Shown here piece by piece: positions 1 to 12,100 of a stretch of 64,000 nt of DNA. The position numbers and the translations under genes were made by a program. The notes beneath the pieces were generated by a model. It was not told where the DNA came from. It made no database searches and was given only the letters and a program-made list of their open reading frames with translations. Origin of the DNA: Sinotaia quadrata (lineage: Eukaryota; Mollusca; Gastropoda; Architaenioglossa; Viviparidae). How positions within the stretch are numbered: the stretch's first letter is position 1; the number at the start of each line of letters is the position of its first letter. The DNA is taken from NCBI GenBank assembly GCA_028829895.1, contig CM054184.1, forward strand, positions 22,299,701 to 22,363,700, given 5' to 3'.

Positions 1-91
1 TGTTTTAGAATTTGTCTTTTTATGTTTTCTTTTTTTTTTTAATCAGTGAATTATAAAATTTTATGGTAGTTGAAAGGAGCCATATCATAAG

Positions 92-2842
92 GTAGGTAAG
101 ACCACTCGCTATATGGAGACTGGAGACAACGTCACTTTTTGACTGAATTCACTCTTTTTCAAAACTGTCTATCTCGGTAATTAAAAGAAAGAAATGGTTG
201 GAAATTGTTTTAACAAATAAAGGAATCTTCCAACGTTAAATATAAGTTTTGTTTGTACATTTGAATGACGTATTTATTACGTTTTGATCGATAAACTCAC
301 AGTCGGTAAAGCGTACTAAAGTACCCGTGGCGAGATTTGAAAATGGCTTACCTCCAACATCGTTTTTGGGTATGCTCACATAACGCGCTCTAGCTTTTTT
401 GAGATTCAACCAATAAAAATAAATCTTATATCAACGGAAAGCTAAGATAATGACCTTTAACATAAGCATCGGTTGATTTAATTTTTTAAAATTTTTATTG
501 TAGAAAATGATAATCCAAATTATGTGTTATGTTTGACGCATTATAACTTCGAAACCCATTATCATCTGTTCGCCTACTTTATACTGTTGAAAAGGTCATC
601 TTTTGCCCTTTAAAATGGTATATAACATGTACCGGAAGTCTCTATAACGGAAGTTCTAATGGCAATGAACGCGAGAAACCCTAATAGTTTTATTCGCGCC
701 CATGCCGAAGTTGACGAGAGATCGCCATCTTGGACTACACGTGTATTAAAATGGATCAACCAGACAACATTTTGCGTAAATTTTAACAAAAACTATTAAA
801 TTTCATCTAAATATTGCTACTGTAAAACGATTATTTATTATTTTTAAGTTACGATTTGTTAGAAAGTTTTATTTTGATCATTAACGAGGTTAGCTAAACA
901 TCGGCCATTTAAAGTACGGTTGCAAGAGGGTGATGATTTGTTAGGACAAACTGCTCATATTAAAAGCAGTCCTATACAAAAAATACTGGCTGCAAATGAT
1001 TAAATGATGATTCATGATGAGACTTATTTTTTTAGAAAATATTTTAATTAATCGGCGATATTTTAAATTAATTTTACAAAGTACCAATCCAAAATAAAGA
1101 ACGACAACTTTTAATGCTGGCGGATTTTTGTCTCTGTGTTACTGTCTGTAGCTGACCAGTACTTTTCATTATTTTATTATAATTCGGATTTTAATAAACA
1201 ATCTAGTAAATGATGAATGAGAATTTGTCATTGAGTGACCGTTCAGGGTAAAGATATATACTAATATAGTAATAAGTGTATGTGTCAGTGAGTGAGTGAA
1301 TCGATGTATGGTAAAAATTGAGATCAAGACAAGGATGAGTAACATGCTACACACACTACAGACATACAGTATACACTAATATAGTAGATATATAATAAGT
1401 AAAACTATGAAAGACTTTAGCTTTCAATTTTCAAGATATTTTTAGAATGTTAATGTCTTATATTATGAAACAAATAGACACCTATTAAAAATAAAGATAC
1501 TAATAATTACAATTGCTATTTGAAGGGGACTAAAAAATAAACTGCAAATAGTAACAACTATTGAACATTGTAACAATGTAAAAGTATTTTATTAAACTAA
1601 AAGAGTATCACTCTCAGTTTTGCTAGCTTTGAACTGTTTTTAAAATTGTGCTGTTCTTAATACGTTGTTAATGAATAATGGACAATTAATGAATTATATA
1701 ACTTTGTCAAATAGTAACTGCAAATAGTAACAACTATTGAACTAACATTGTAACAATGTAAAAGTATTTTATTAAACTAAAAAGAGTATCAGTTTTGCTA
1801 GCTTTGAACTGTTTTTAAAATTAATGTGCTGTTCTTAATACTTTGTTAATAATAGAATTAAAATCAAAGCAGCATCTGTTCATAAGTTTATATTTTTTCT
1901 TCTGATCATGTGTTACGCGAATATGGGTGTATCAAAGTATATTTATGCATATGTGTGAATGTGTCTAATATCCACAAGTGAAAAGACATTAAAATTAAAT
2001 AAATCAACTAACTAGTTATTGACAATGCAGTTCATAACAAGCAAAGAAATTGACTGAACAGGATTTACAGGGCTGATGTAGGTACACAAATGGATAGTTC
2101 ATGTTATGACATATGGTGAGCATTATTCAACTTATTCAGTTATTGCTAAATACATGCACATAAGTATGCAAAATATAATTTATGACTTTATTTAGGTTAG
2201 AATGATCATGCTGTCAGTTATAGAAATTAGAAACACTATTATAATAATAACTGTTTTGTTTGACCTATTTTTCTCTTAAACAAGTGAGTATTAATTGCGA
2301 TTGTATTGCAAAAAGCTATATTTTTCATATGTTATATTTATTATTTCTAAATCTATTAAACAAGATTGTCTAAAACTTCACTCTGGAAATGTCTATACTC
2401 CAAAGAGCAAGTATACCAAATCTGGATGATGTACATGAAGTAGTTTTTGTTTTACAAGACTCCAAAAGAGACATTCTGTTTTTGACCACTTGCCGTTTGA
2501 AATTTTGAACAAAATGCTATTTTGAGAGGACTGTATTTCATTTTCTATGCATCTGTGATCCTTAAAAAAAAATCAGCAGTATAATTGTGTTACAGAGAGT
2601 TGACATAGCAAAGATGAACTGTGTATGTTTCATAGTTTTTGTTTTGTGGTCATTTCAAAAGGGGGTTTCGTGAAATCTGAGTTTTTCTGCAATTTACATC
2701 AAACTTTGAACCGTCATAACTTTTTTTCTATTAAAGCTAGAGCTCCAAAATTTTGTATGCAAACTTACTTTGAGGTACATAACATAACCTGCAAATATCA
2801 GCTTATTTGACCAGACTTCAAAATTTGAGTGGTCTTACCTAC
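92..2842. mobile_element. 2.75-kb DNA transposon with perfect 16-bp inverted ends and 5-bp target duplication
   Basis: The left end GTAGGTAAGACCACTC (92-107) is an exact reverse complement of the right end at 2827-2842. Both are flanked by ATAAG (87-91 and 2843-2847), a target-site duplication. The interior has no transposase-like frame, so the copy is probably non-autonomous. It contains a direct duplication (about 1548-1690 against 1720-1860) and an AT-rich body. A 5-bp duplication excludes typical hAT (8), piggyBac (TTAA) and mariner (TA) elements, and I do not assign a superfamily. Confidence 0.7.
1548..1860. repeat. Direct duplication of about 140 bp
   Basis: The block starting gcaaatagtaacaactattg is repeated about 172 bp later with small indels (for example an extra ctaa before cattgtaacaatg). 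It lies inside the inverted-repeat transposon, so it belongs to that element. A short palindrome, cattgtaacaatg, occurs in both copies. Confidence 0.7.
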
Positions 2843-2847
2843 ATAAG

Positions 2848-3587
2848 GTAAAATTTTTGTTAATAGTGCTTTTCATTTCAGATATGCCACCACAAAATGA
2901 GTCACTTGGCATCTGACCTCAATTCTCATTAGCAATTAAAATAGGTTAGAGGGATGACAAGGTCGATTTTGAGATTTTACTTTATTTGGAAAGTTAAACC
3001 CCTATTCTGTAAGAATTTGTAATATTTTGGCTATCTTCAACCTCAAAATGTTTAAAATAAAAGCTTTTTGAATAACTTTCATTTATTTTTTTTTCTCATA
3101 GAAACTCTGTTTCCTCTTTTCTCTAAATGGACTCCGCTATAATAAGTGGAGAATTCTGATTCTCTGGTGTTTCAGATTTGTACATATTTTATTGTGACTG
3201 TAGCCGATAGTTTTTGTTTTCATTCCCAAAATGGAGAGGGGTACCCATCTTATTGTGATCATTGCTCATTGGTTACTTATCTGATTTTCTTACAACTTGC
3301 ACCATTAAAAATCATATGTCTTCTAGTTTTTGCTGATATCAATATTCATTAATTTAGAATGTTCAAAAACTGACTTTCAACCCATTTGATGGTGGCAGGT
3401 CACATATCTCAAAAGGTATAATGTCCTCTTGTCAGGCTACCATAAGAGAGTTGGGCTGCAGTTCGTAGTAACCGCTGTAACATCCTCAGAGATGCCCAAA
3501 TAGTGAACGATTTTCAGGTGGAAAATCGTCGGAGCTCTGGAGCTTTCCACACTACTTGAATTAACCCATTAAAAAGTCCCTCTAGCT
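2848..3587. other. Intron, no identifiable feature
   Basis: This is AT-rich non-coding sequence between two transposon remnants. The only open frames are short and have no protein-like composition. I see no tandem repeat or splice-bounded exon here. Confidence 0.6.
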
Positions 3588-4560
3588 CAGGCTGGTCCAA
3601 ATAGCGGCTCATGAAGCCAGGTTTTGCAACCTGTGGAGACAAAAATAATGGAGAGGGGAAAAAAGTAAACCTTGAAATGATTCTTCAGTACTAGAGGGAG
3701 TGTATTGGCTGTCCTGCATGACATGTGGCTTATCACTTCCGGTGAAGGCATCTTTTTTTTTTGTCATCTATTTCCTCTTACGATGCCAACTGTCTTGATT
3801 TTGCACAAAAACTGTAGGTATCTCTTTTTTTTGCCACATGTTTTGGTGGCTCATGAAGTCTAATCATTGTATTTATTTATTTTTGCATTTGTTTTGAAAA
3901 GCATAAGCAGCAAAGGAAGAGGAAAATGAAGATAAAAATAGAAGTTTTAAGGATATGTGGGAACTGGATTATTTCATCATAAATAATAATGGCAAGATAC
4001 AGTGTGTTGTTTGTATGCAGGTAATAGCAGTTTGCAAGGAGTATAATGTTAAGAGACACTATACTACATTGCGCAAAACACGGTTGATAAAATACAAGGG
4101 AGTTGCTGGAACTGCAGTTTTTTTAAAACTATGAGAAAAACTTCAGACACCAGATAGGTTGGTTTGTCAAGCTCCCAGCTAAGCAGACTGCTGCATTAAG
4201 TCTTACAGTAAATCATTGGAACTTTCAAAGAACATGAAGCTTTTAGGGATGGTGAAATTGTTAAAATGTGTGCAATTACCGTGTCAGAAGCCTTTGGTAA
4301 AAAATGTTTTTATGAAAATTTAGCAACTATTCCCTTGACTCACCAGTCTCCAGAAGTGTGCACAGTATGGGTGAGCAAATAAAAAATAAGGGTGGAGAGG
4401 CAGTAGAAAAATGCAGCTACTTTTCGTTGTTTGGATGAAATTTTGACACCAGCCAACTTCTCCTTTTCATACGTATGATTTTTGATGATCTTTTGACTCA
4501 AGAAGAACTACTTGACTATAATATTGGCATATTTGTAGTTTTTAATTAATCTACCCTCTA
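3588..4560 (+). pseudogene. Decayed hAT transposase (GTF2IRD2-like), copy 1
   Basis: A left end resembling a hAT terminus (caggctggtccaaatagcgg) is at 3588. Read with frameshifts, the following sequence encodes blocks typical of hAT transposases of the GTF2IRD2/ZBED-like group: MWELDYFIINNNGKIQCVVC, KEYNVKRHYTT (a BED-like zinc finger remnant, C-x2-C and H), then FRDGEIVKMCAITVSEAFGK and ENLATIPLTHQS. Many stops and shifts are present, so it is long dead. No DDE or C-terminal dimerisation segment is recognisable. Confidence 0.65.
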
Positions 4561-5329
4561 GAATAAGTCGATGATTCTAAGAAATAAGTGTACGGCCCTT
4601 GACCAGACTTGTCTAGTAAATCTGGCCTCCAGTGATCCTGAAGTTGGACCAGCCTACTCTAGCTAGCCAGAGCCAATACCACACTTGCAGAGGGCTGCTT
4701 GAAAAACTCCACCTTGGGTGCTGACCACCTCTCTCCAAGGATTTTGTGGCAGAACGGGGTAAGGTGTTTGGTTTTCTGGTCACATATGACCTTATTCACT
4801 CTGATGTCAGTGCTTCCTTTCCGGTATCAGTGGGCACACTCAAATGTGATCATTTGGCATCTGCAAAGTAGGAGGTTGTAATCTAGGCCAGCTTGGATGA
4901 CTTAGCCATCTGGCACCCCTGTTCAGCTCAGTCCCAGCTCAAGCTGCTCAGTGGGGAGGCAACAAAGAGCATATACCTCTATTGGGGTTCCCCATTGGAG
5001 TTTTTCCATGCCTATGCAGATACCTACTCTCTCCCACTCAGTCTGACATGCCATTCTGACCACTGTCCTATTCAATGCCTGGAACCCGAATCCTTGTCTA
5101 AAAGTTTCGTAAGATGACGAGGCATTTGGATAGTCTTAAGAGTCATAGTTACTCCCATTATTAATGATATCTGGCACTTTATCCAGTTTCTGCAAGTGTA
5201 TACAAAGTTTATATAAAAAACACCCACAAGTACTATTGATGTTTGGCATTAGCACCTGATTATTTCAGATTCAGTTCTGCAAGCAGTCAAGAAATCCTAA
5301 GTTTGCTACATTAAAAAAGTATATACTTC
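4561..5329. other. Intron, unassigned sequence of raised GC
   Basis: From about 4600 to 5120 the sequence is richer in C and G than its surroundings and has short open frames on the + strand. It could be a repeat fragment continuing from the hAT relic, but I recognise no protein motif or terminal repeat. No exon signal is evident. Confidence 0.4.
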
Positions 5330-5650
5330 ATTGTGATAAGTTATTTTGGTGATTTAATATGTGATATGTGTAGTAGGAAATCAGTGGCATAATTTTATCA
5401 TGGCATTGGAATAAAAAAATTACATCTCATTGGAAACAGTCAAATTGTGTTCTTTATAATTCTTTTTAATGTGGCATATATAGTAAGAAATCAGGAAAGC
5501 TGTGCCATATATTGTCTTGGCATTTAAAAATATCTCATTTTGATAAGTCAGATTGTTTGGTTTTTATTTTTTAGTGTATGGTATGTAGTAAGAAACCAGT
5601 TCTATCAGTTTTTGTTGGTGTTTAAAAATTTATATTGGAGCGAAGTGTCA
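5330..5650. repeat. Degenerate tandem repeat, about 110 bp, three copies
   Basis: Three diverged copies share a core of the type tagtaagaaatcag, then a variable part, then ttggcattt/aaaaat. They end about 280 bp before exon e1. The copies contain strings resembling a TAG acceptor, but none lies in a convincing splice context. Confidence 0.6.
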
Positions 5651-5925
5651 GAGTTTTGTTTGACATAAAGACAGAAAATGATATTATATTTATATTTTAA
5701 AGGTTTAAAATTCTTCAAATCATAAACGGCTGCCATTAGGTAACAAACTGTTTAGAACATAATTGAACATACTGTTTACTTTCAGACATCATTTTATTAA
5801 TAGTTTTTTTAATCTCAGCTGGGTAATTGTTTTACATTTTAAAAATGTGTTGAAAATGTTAAAAAAAAATATATGCCAATTGAAATTATTTTTAAAGGAA
5901 TCGATTTTGAATTTTTACTTTACAG

Positions 5926-6142
5926 GCAGTAGAGTATTTTGCTGAATGGTCATTATGCCCCACCAATCTTGTTTATCAGCGTGTTCAGACAGCCGTTTAT
6001 GATCCATCTTTAATAGGAGATAAACCCAAATGGTATGCTCAGCACTTGCAGCCAGTAGAATTCAGTGTATATGACAATTCATCATCTTTGGCAGCTGCTC
6101 TAACCTCGGTCAGTGAGACACTCAGTGACGATGTTCCAACAG
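5926..6142 (+). CDS. MADD: MADD exon e1 (post-DENN block)
   Basis: The acceptor is tttacag before GCA GTA GAG, and the donor is AACAG|gtttgt. The exon is 217 nt, phase 0 to 1. The translation runs [14 protein letters not shown], then [19 protein letters not shown], then an acidic Ser-rich end. Family knowledge: this is the highly conserved block directly after the DENN module, including the invariant [11 protein letters not shown] second AG at 5928-5929 is possible as an acceptor but would drop conserved codons. Preceding exons are outside the window, because nothing DENN-like is visible in 1-5925. Confidence 0.93.
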
Positions 6143-9100
6143 GTTTGTTTCTTATATCTTAATCTTTGGTGAAAATTATATATTGAAAAATATATTGCAT
6201 TAATTTATTTATTTTATCATGAACAACTTTATTTATTTGACTGAATTCCTTATGTAGACTAAATTTAACTATGTTCATACTTATGAAGAGTCTTTGATTT
6301 CAATTTGCGCTAGTATATTCACATGCTAAAAGATTATTTATCTTGTTTACACCTCATTTTTATTTGTGCCATTATGTAAAATATATAGCATTTGATTAGA
6401 TTTAATACACCCTACTACAGTATTACTTTTCTTAATTTTTAAAGCCTCTTGAATTCTGGTTTAAGACAGTTTGTTTCAATGTCAATATTGTTTCTTGAAA
6501 CAGCTTGAATTTGTTTATAGCTCTGTTAACTATGCAGTGTCTTGGTTATCAGTGCTCTCATCTAGTGCCAAAGAAAACCAAACAAAATCTTTGCTTGCAG
6601 TGTTCAGCTGTTTTGTTAGTTCGTCACTGATTAAGTCTCTGCACCACATTATAGTCCTTGATAATGAAATGGTTTAGAATTTGCTTCTTGCATCAGGGCA
6701 CAGGACGCTTGCGCAATCTACCAAGCACTGCATAACAAACTCGCCATCAAGAAAATGGCTTGTTTTTAGCAAGGTTGCATGCTACCATGAAGCTTGCCTC
6801 TGTAGCACTATCATGAAGTGTCAATTGCTTTGCAAATATGGTCTATTGCTTTTTCAGCTTCGTAATACACTCTGCGGCTTTTTTCCCGCATTCTTCCTTG
6901 GACATTTTACTACCAAACTTGCCAAGGTGGTGGTGGTTCAAAATATATTCCTTGAATATGGTAACATCTCGTGACACAATAAACACACTGCCTTATTCCC
7001 TGAATTACTAAAGAAATATTTGTGTGTCCAGTCTTCATTGAATGCACATCATTCTTTTTTGATTTTGCACTTTTTAGTAGGGTTCATGGTTCACTCAGGA
7101 CGGAACGTTACAGATTTTACTGTTGCCAAAATGAAACTGAAATGAGACAGAATTGTGTCAACATCAACTGCACAGGCATAGTACATATCCAGCTGTTAAA
7201 ATGCGGAGTTAATTTTCTTTGAAACAAGGGAAGCAAGTCCATAGATATTGAGTCTCAGTTCAAGTTAGCCTCAGCACTGGCAGTTTACCGTGATAAGTTT
7301 ACAAAACGATTTTTTTTGCTGAATGCTTATGCGGGCCTAAGAAAACTCTGGTGTGCCGTAAATTGCCCACCCCTGCATTATACTATAAGGATTTGTACAC
7401 ATTATAGATATTAATTATGTAGACAAATCATAAATTTTGACACAATATAAGGTTCTTGCCACTTTATATTTCTTTAAAAAAATTGTTAAAAGTGATTAAA
7501 TTTTCTGGTTAATTATTAAAAATATTTTTTAATTTTAAAGGTAACTCCTAAAGTGATTATAGTTTATGTAGGCATTTTATTAAAATATTAATGTAATGTT
7601 AATGGTATGTTCATAATCATGCTAAAAAGATAACATTTTTAACTTAAATTTATAGTTACATAAAGAGGTTTTAAAACTATTATTGTTTATGAACAGATTC
7701 TACAGATAATGTAATTTGACTTGTATATACATATGTAGGTTATAAAAATAGTAATTTAATTTTAATTAGATATACATTCTCTATCTATCTATCTATCAAT
7801 CCCTTAGTCTTGTTGACTGTTGAGGCACTACTGATGACCTGACAACCATTTTCCTCCATTCCATTTTGTTCTCTGCTAATCTTACCATATTGCTCAGTTT
7901 CAGTCCTTTGCACTCAGAAAAGTTATCCTTCCATCTTTTCCTCTGTCTTCCTCTCTTTCGCCCTCTTTGCACAGTACCTTGTATGATTGTCTTGGCAAGC
8001 CCTGTTGATCATATGACATGCCCATACCATTTCACTTTGTGTTTTTTCACAATGGCCAATAGCTCTTCATAGAGCCAAATGGCTTGCCTAATTCTGCCCA
8101 TTTCCTTACCTTGGTCTTGAACACATGGCCTTTGAGTCCTTCTTGAGACTCCTCTGCCCTGGACAGTGACCTCATACGCCCAATCAGGTACTGTGTCAGC
8201 ACCCTAGCCTTTGGTTATCCAAAACCTAACTTGAAAGGCAGAAGGGGGCTCGTGGAGGGCAGGTCATCTATATCCCATGCAGATATGAACATCTGCCCAC
8301 TGCCCACCTGGACACATGGCTGTTGAATCATTCTTGGTACTCCTCCGCCCTAGGCAATGACCTCAGTGAGGAAGTTCATATGCCCAATCAGGTACCTTTC
8401 AGCACCCTAGCCTTTGGTTATCCAAAACCTATAATGCAAGGCAGCAGGGGACTAGATATATATTGACAAGTTCTAAATCTTTTTGGGTAATTTAATTATA
8501 CAACATAAACAGGTTAAAAAAATAATAATGTAATTTGAATTGTATCTAAATTGAATTTCTAAATTTTAAAAAATATTTAATTTATTATTATTTATTTTAA
8601 ATTTTAATTTGATTCTTAATTTTATTTGCATGCAGATGAAAGTGGAAGTGACAGTGAGGGAGCAGAAAGCACCAGCTCTAGTTATTCTTCTTTGTCAGAT
8701 CTTATTGCTGAAATGACTAATAGTGAGATTGATGGAGAAACACCATGTAAGCATTATCTTGCATGCATCATAAGATTAAACAAGTTTCTTGATATCACTG
8801 CAATATTTTACATAATAGTCCTGAATTCATTCACGATTTCTGATAATTTATTAAAATTCATTGAATCGTTGCTAGTTTTGCCTATAAAATATGTATTTTA
8901 CAGTTGCCAACAAACACTGAGAAATGAGTGGGAAGTGCCTGGAAGTAGTCTGAATTGTTTTATATTAGTTTCAATGAGGTCCAAACTAGTAAGGGTTTAA
9001 TGTATTATAGTTTAATCTTGCTGATGTCAATGTTTTTTAAGTTAAAATGTTAATAGTAATTTAAAAATCAATTTATATATTGTTTTCTGCAAGTAGTACA

Positions 9101-12100
9101 TACATTTGCCTATATATATTATTTATTTGCCAGAAATTTTTTACTTTATAGATTTAATCTGTATCATTTGTCATTCATTGACTTATTCATTCCTTATTAG
9201 TAGATAATTCCTCATATTTGTTTTCATGTAACTAGATTATTTAAAGTTGAATCACTTATCACATGTCCAGACTTTGCACAATTGAGTAAGTTTAGACGTA
9301 ATATTCCAGTCAGTAGATTAAATTATTTGCTTTCATTTTTGTTAATAGATTTTATAATTTTGTGTAAGAGCATTAGAAAAATTAAATATTTGCATGCACA
9401 TTTGTTAGTCTCTAGTGCCATTCATTTATTCATAGTAGATACATTAATCACTAGTGCTAATTATTTATTGTTAGTTGCATGCTATAGATATTAATATAAA
9501 TAATAATTGGTCAATATTTGTAATAGACTATTTCCTAGTGTTTCATGAAACTTCCATACTGATAGGAATATCCTTATCCATACTAATAGGATTATCCTTC
9601 TCAAAATTAAACAATGTTTCTCACCTTCAAGGAAAAATAAATTAAATCAGTCTCTCTCATATACAACCAAAACCTCCCCTCAGTATCTTCCTTGTTTTCA
9701 ACTTTAGTGGAGCACATTCTGTCAACTTGATCATGAACTTCAATGATACATCAAGTAAACTATCAGATTTTAAATAGCAGTTACTACCACTAAATCATGA
9801 AATTGGTAAATAATGTAAATTAGCTACTTTTAAACAGCAATTGCTACCACTTAATCACAAACACAGTACATTAATAGACTAGCAGCTTTTAAATAGTAAT
9901 TTTATACCACTTAATCTTGAACATGGTACATCAGTAAGCCAGCAGCTATTAAACAGCTATTCACTTGAAAATCATGAAAATTTATCTGTACAAATTATTT
10001 CAAAATATATAATAGTCTTTCTTTGATAAAAGCCTTTTATTGACTTCCCATTGTTATGTACTCAAACTTTTTAATACATCATATAATAACCATGCCTGAA
10101 ACAACAAGACTTTAGTATGAAAATGAAATTTTTAGAACTACATGGTTCCTTATTATTCAGCATTGGGTTGAAGAGAAATGAAGGTACCATTAAATCATGA
10201 TTCCTTATTATATAGCATTGGGTTGAAAAAAATTGTCAGTACCATTACTTCATGGTTCCTTATTATTTAGCATTGGGTTGAAAAGAAATGTCGGTACCAT
10301 TGCTTCATGGTTCCTTATTATTTAGCATTGGGTTGAAGAGAAATGTAGGTACCATTACTTCATGGTTCCTTATTATTTAGCATTGGGTTTGAAAAGAAAT
10401 GTCACTACCATTACATCATGGTTCCTTATTATTTAGTATTGGATTGAAGAGAAATGTAGGTACCATTACTTTATGGTTCTTTATTATTTAGCAATGGGTT
10501 TGAAAAGAAATGGTGGTACCTTTACATCATGGTTCCTTATTATTTAGTATTGGATTGAAGAGAAATGTAGGTACCATTACTTTATGGTTCTTTATTATTT
10601 AGCAATGGGTTTGAAAAGAAATGGTGGTACCTTTAGATCACAGGTGTCAAACTCAAGGCCTGCGGGCCATATCCAGCCCAAAAGAGAATTTTAAGCAAAA
10701 GTATTTTTTAATTGCCCGGCGATATAAAGTGCAAATCAAATTCCCAAATTGCTGAATGAAAGGCAGCCTGAGAGATCAAAATAAGCATTGTGATTGTGTT
10801 GTTCCGCTCACACTCACCCCAGAAGCTGCAATAGACCTTTCATCTTCAAGATGTTCTCAGTCTTGGTCTGCTTCTGGGGGGAATCCCCACAGCCTCACGG
10901 GTGCTCTGAAGTGGAGGGCAGGATGGCTGGTGGAAGGGTTTGAAACAGGTCACACCTATTTGGTGCACACCCTCAACCGCCCTCTGTTGGTGGGGAGGGG
11001 GGCCGAAACTTCCTTTTGTAAGATTAAGGGAAAATGAAAGTTGTATATATATATATAGAGAGAGAGAGCGTGGATATTCAAATCAAAGCTAGTCTTTAAA
11101 ATGGCCAAGAGAAAAGTTAGAGCCTTTCAAAGCTGCTGGGAGGATGAATATATATTTACTGATATTGGCGGTAAGCCTGTGTGTCTAATTTGTGGAGCTG
11201 CTGTGAAAGCAAGTTTTATTGTGGCAGAGGAGATCGCCAGATCAGCCCAACCATTTACTGAGGGAGAGTTTCTGAAGGGCTGCATGATGAAAGTGTGTGT
11301 CGTCTTGTGTTCAGACAAAAAGATGTTTGCAAATGTAAGCCTTAGCAGTAATATGGTTGCTGATCGAGTTTGTGAGATGGCCACCGATGTGAAAACACAG
11401 CTGATCGAAAAAGGCAAAGACTTTGTTGCATACTCTCTTGCTGTCGTTGAAAGTAGTGACACGACTGACATTGCACAGTTCACCATCTTCATCCGTGGAG
11501 TGGACTCCAGTTTGATTGTTACAGAAGAAATATTGGACATGAAATCTATGCATGGGACAACAACAGGAAAAAGACATTTTTGACAACATATGTCAAAGTG
11601 TAAACGACATGAACCTGCCTTGGGACAAACTTGTTGGACTTAAAACAGATGGAGTACTGGCAGTGTGTGGCGAAAAAAGTGGACAATTTGGAAGGATGCA
11701 GTTAAAGATGCAGGAGAACTGTACTGATGAGTTGATAGCATATGACTGCATCATACACCAAGGATCGCTGTATGGTAAAGTCCTCAACATGGAACATGTA
11801 ATGAGCACTGTAACACAGACCGTTAACTTTATCAGAGAAAGGTTTAAATCACCACCAATTCCAGTCTTTTTTGCAGAGTTCATGAGTTCAGTGACATACC
11901 TTATCATACAGAGGTGCGGTGGCTAAGTTGGGGAAAAGTTCTCAGTAGAGTTTTCCAGCAAAGGAAAAGACTCCACAGTTTTGCAGGATGAAAAGTGGAA
12001 ATGTGAGTTGGCGTTTCTGTCTGACATAATCACTCATCTCAAAGTCTTGAACCTACAGCTCCAGGGACAGGACCATTTGATCACTGATATGCATGATGCA

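Noticed and set aside
6471..7222. + strand open frames that look protein-like (97 and 68 codons)
   Set aside because: They are antisense to the decayed minus-strand hAT transposase, which explains the openness.
7866..8072. + strand frame of 68 codons that recurs almost unchanged at 57399-57605
   Set aside because: The recurrence is because both lie antisense to copies of the same LINE C-terminal region; it is not a gene family.
8747..9000. Continuation of the open frame after MADD e2
   Set aside because: A consensus donor (gtaagc) lies at 8747, and the following residues are hydrophobic intron translation; the phase to e3 fits splicing.
10135..10640. Regularly spaced repeats that might suggest a CRISPR array
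   Set aside because: Units are contiguous and diverged with no unique spacers, in eukaryotic intronic DNA; an ordinary minisatellite.
11127..11907. Minus-strand open frames of 92-137 codons
   Set aside because: They mirror the + strand hAT transposase, whose residues match a known family, while the minus frames match nothing.
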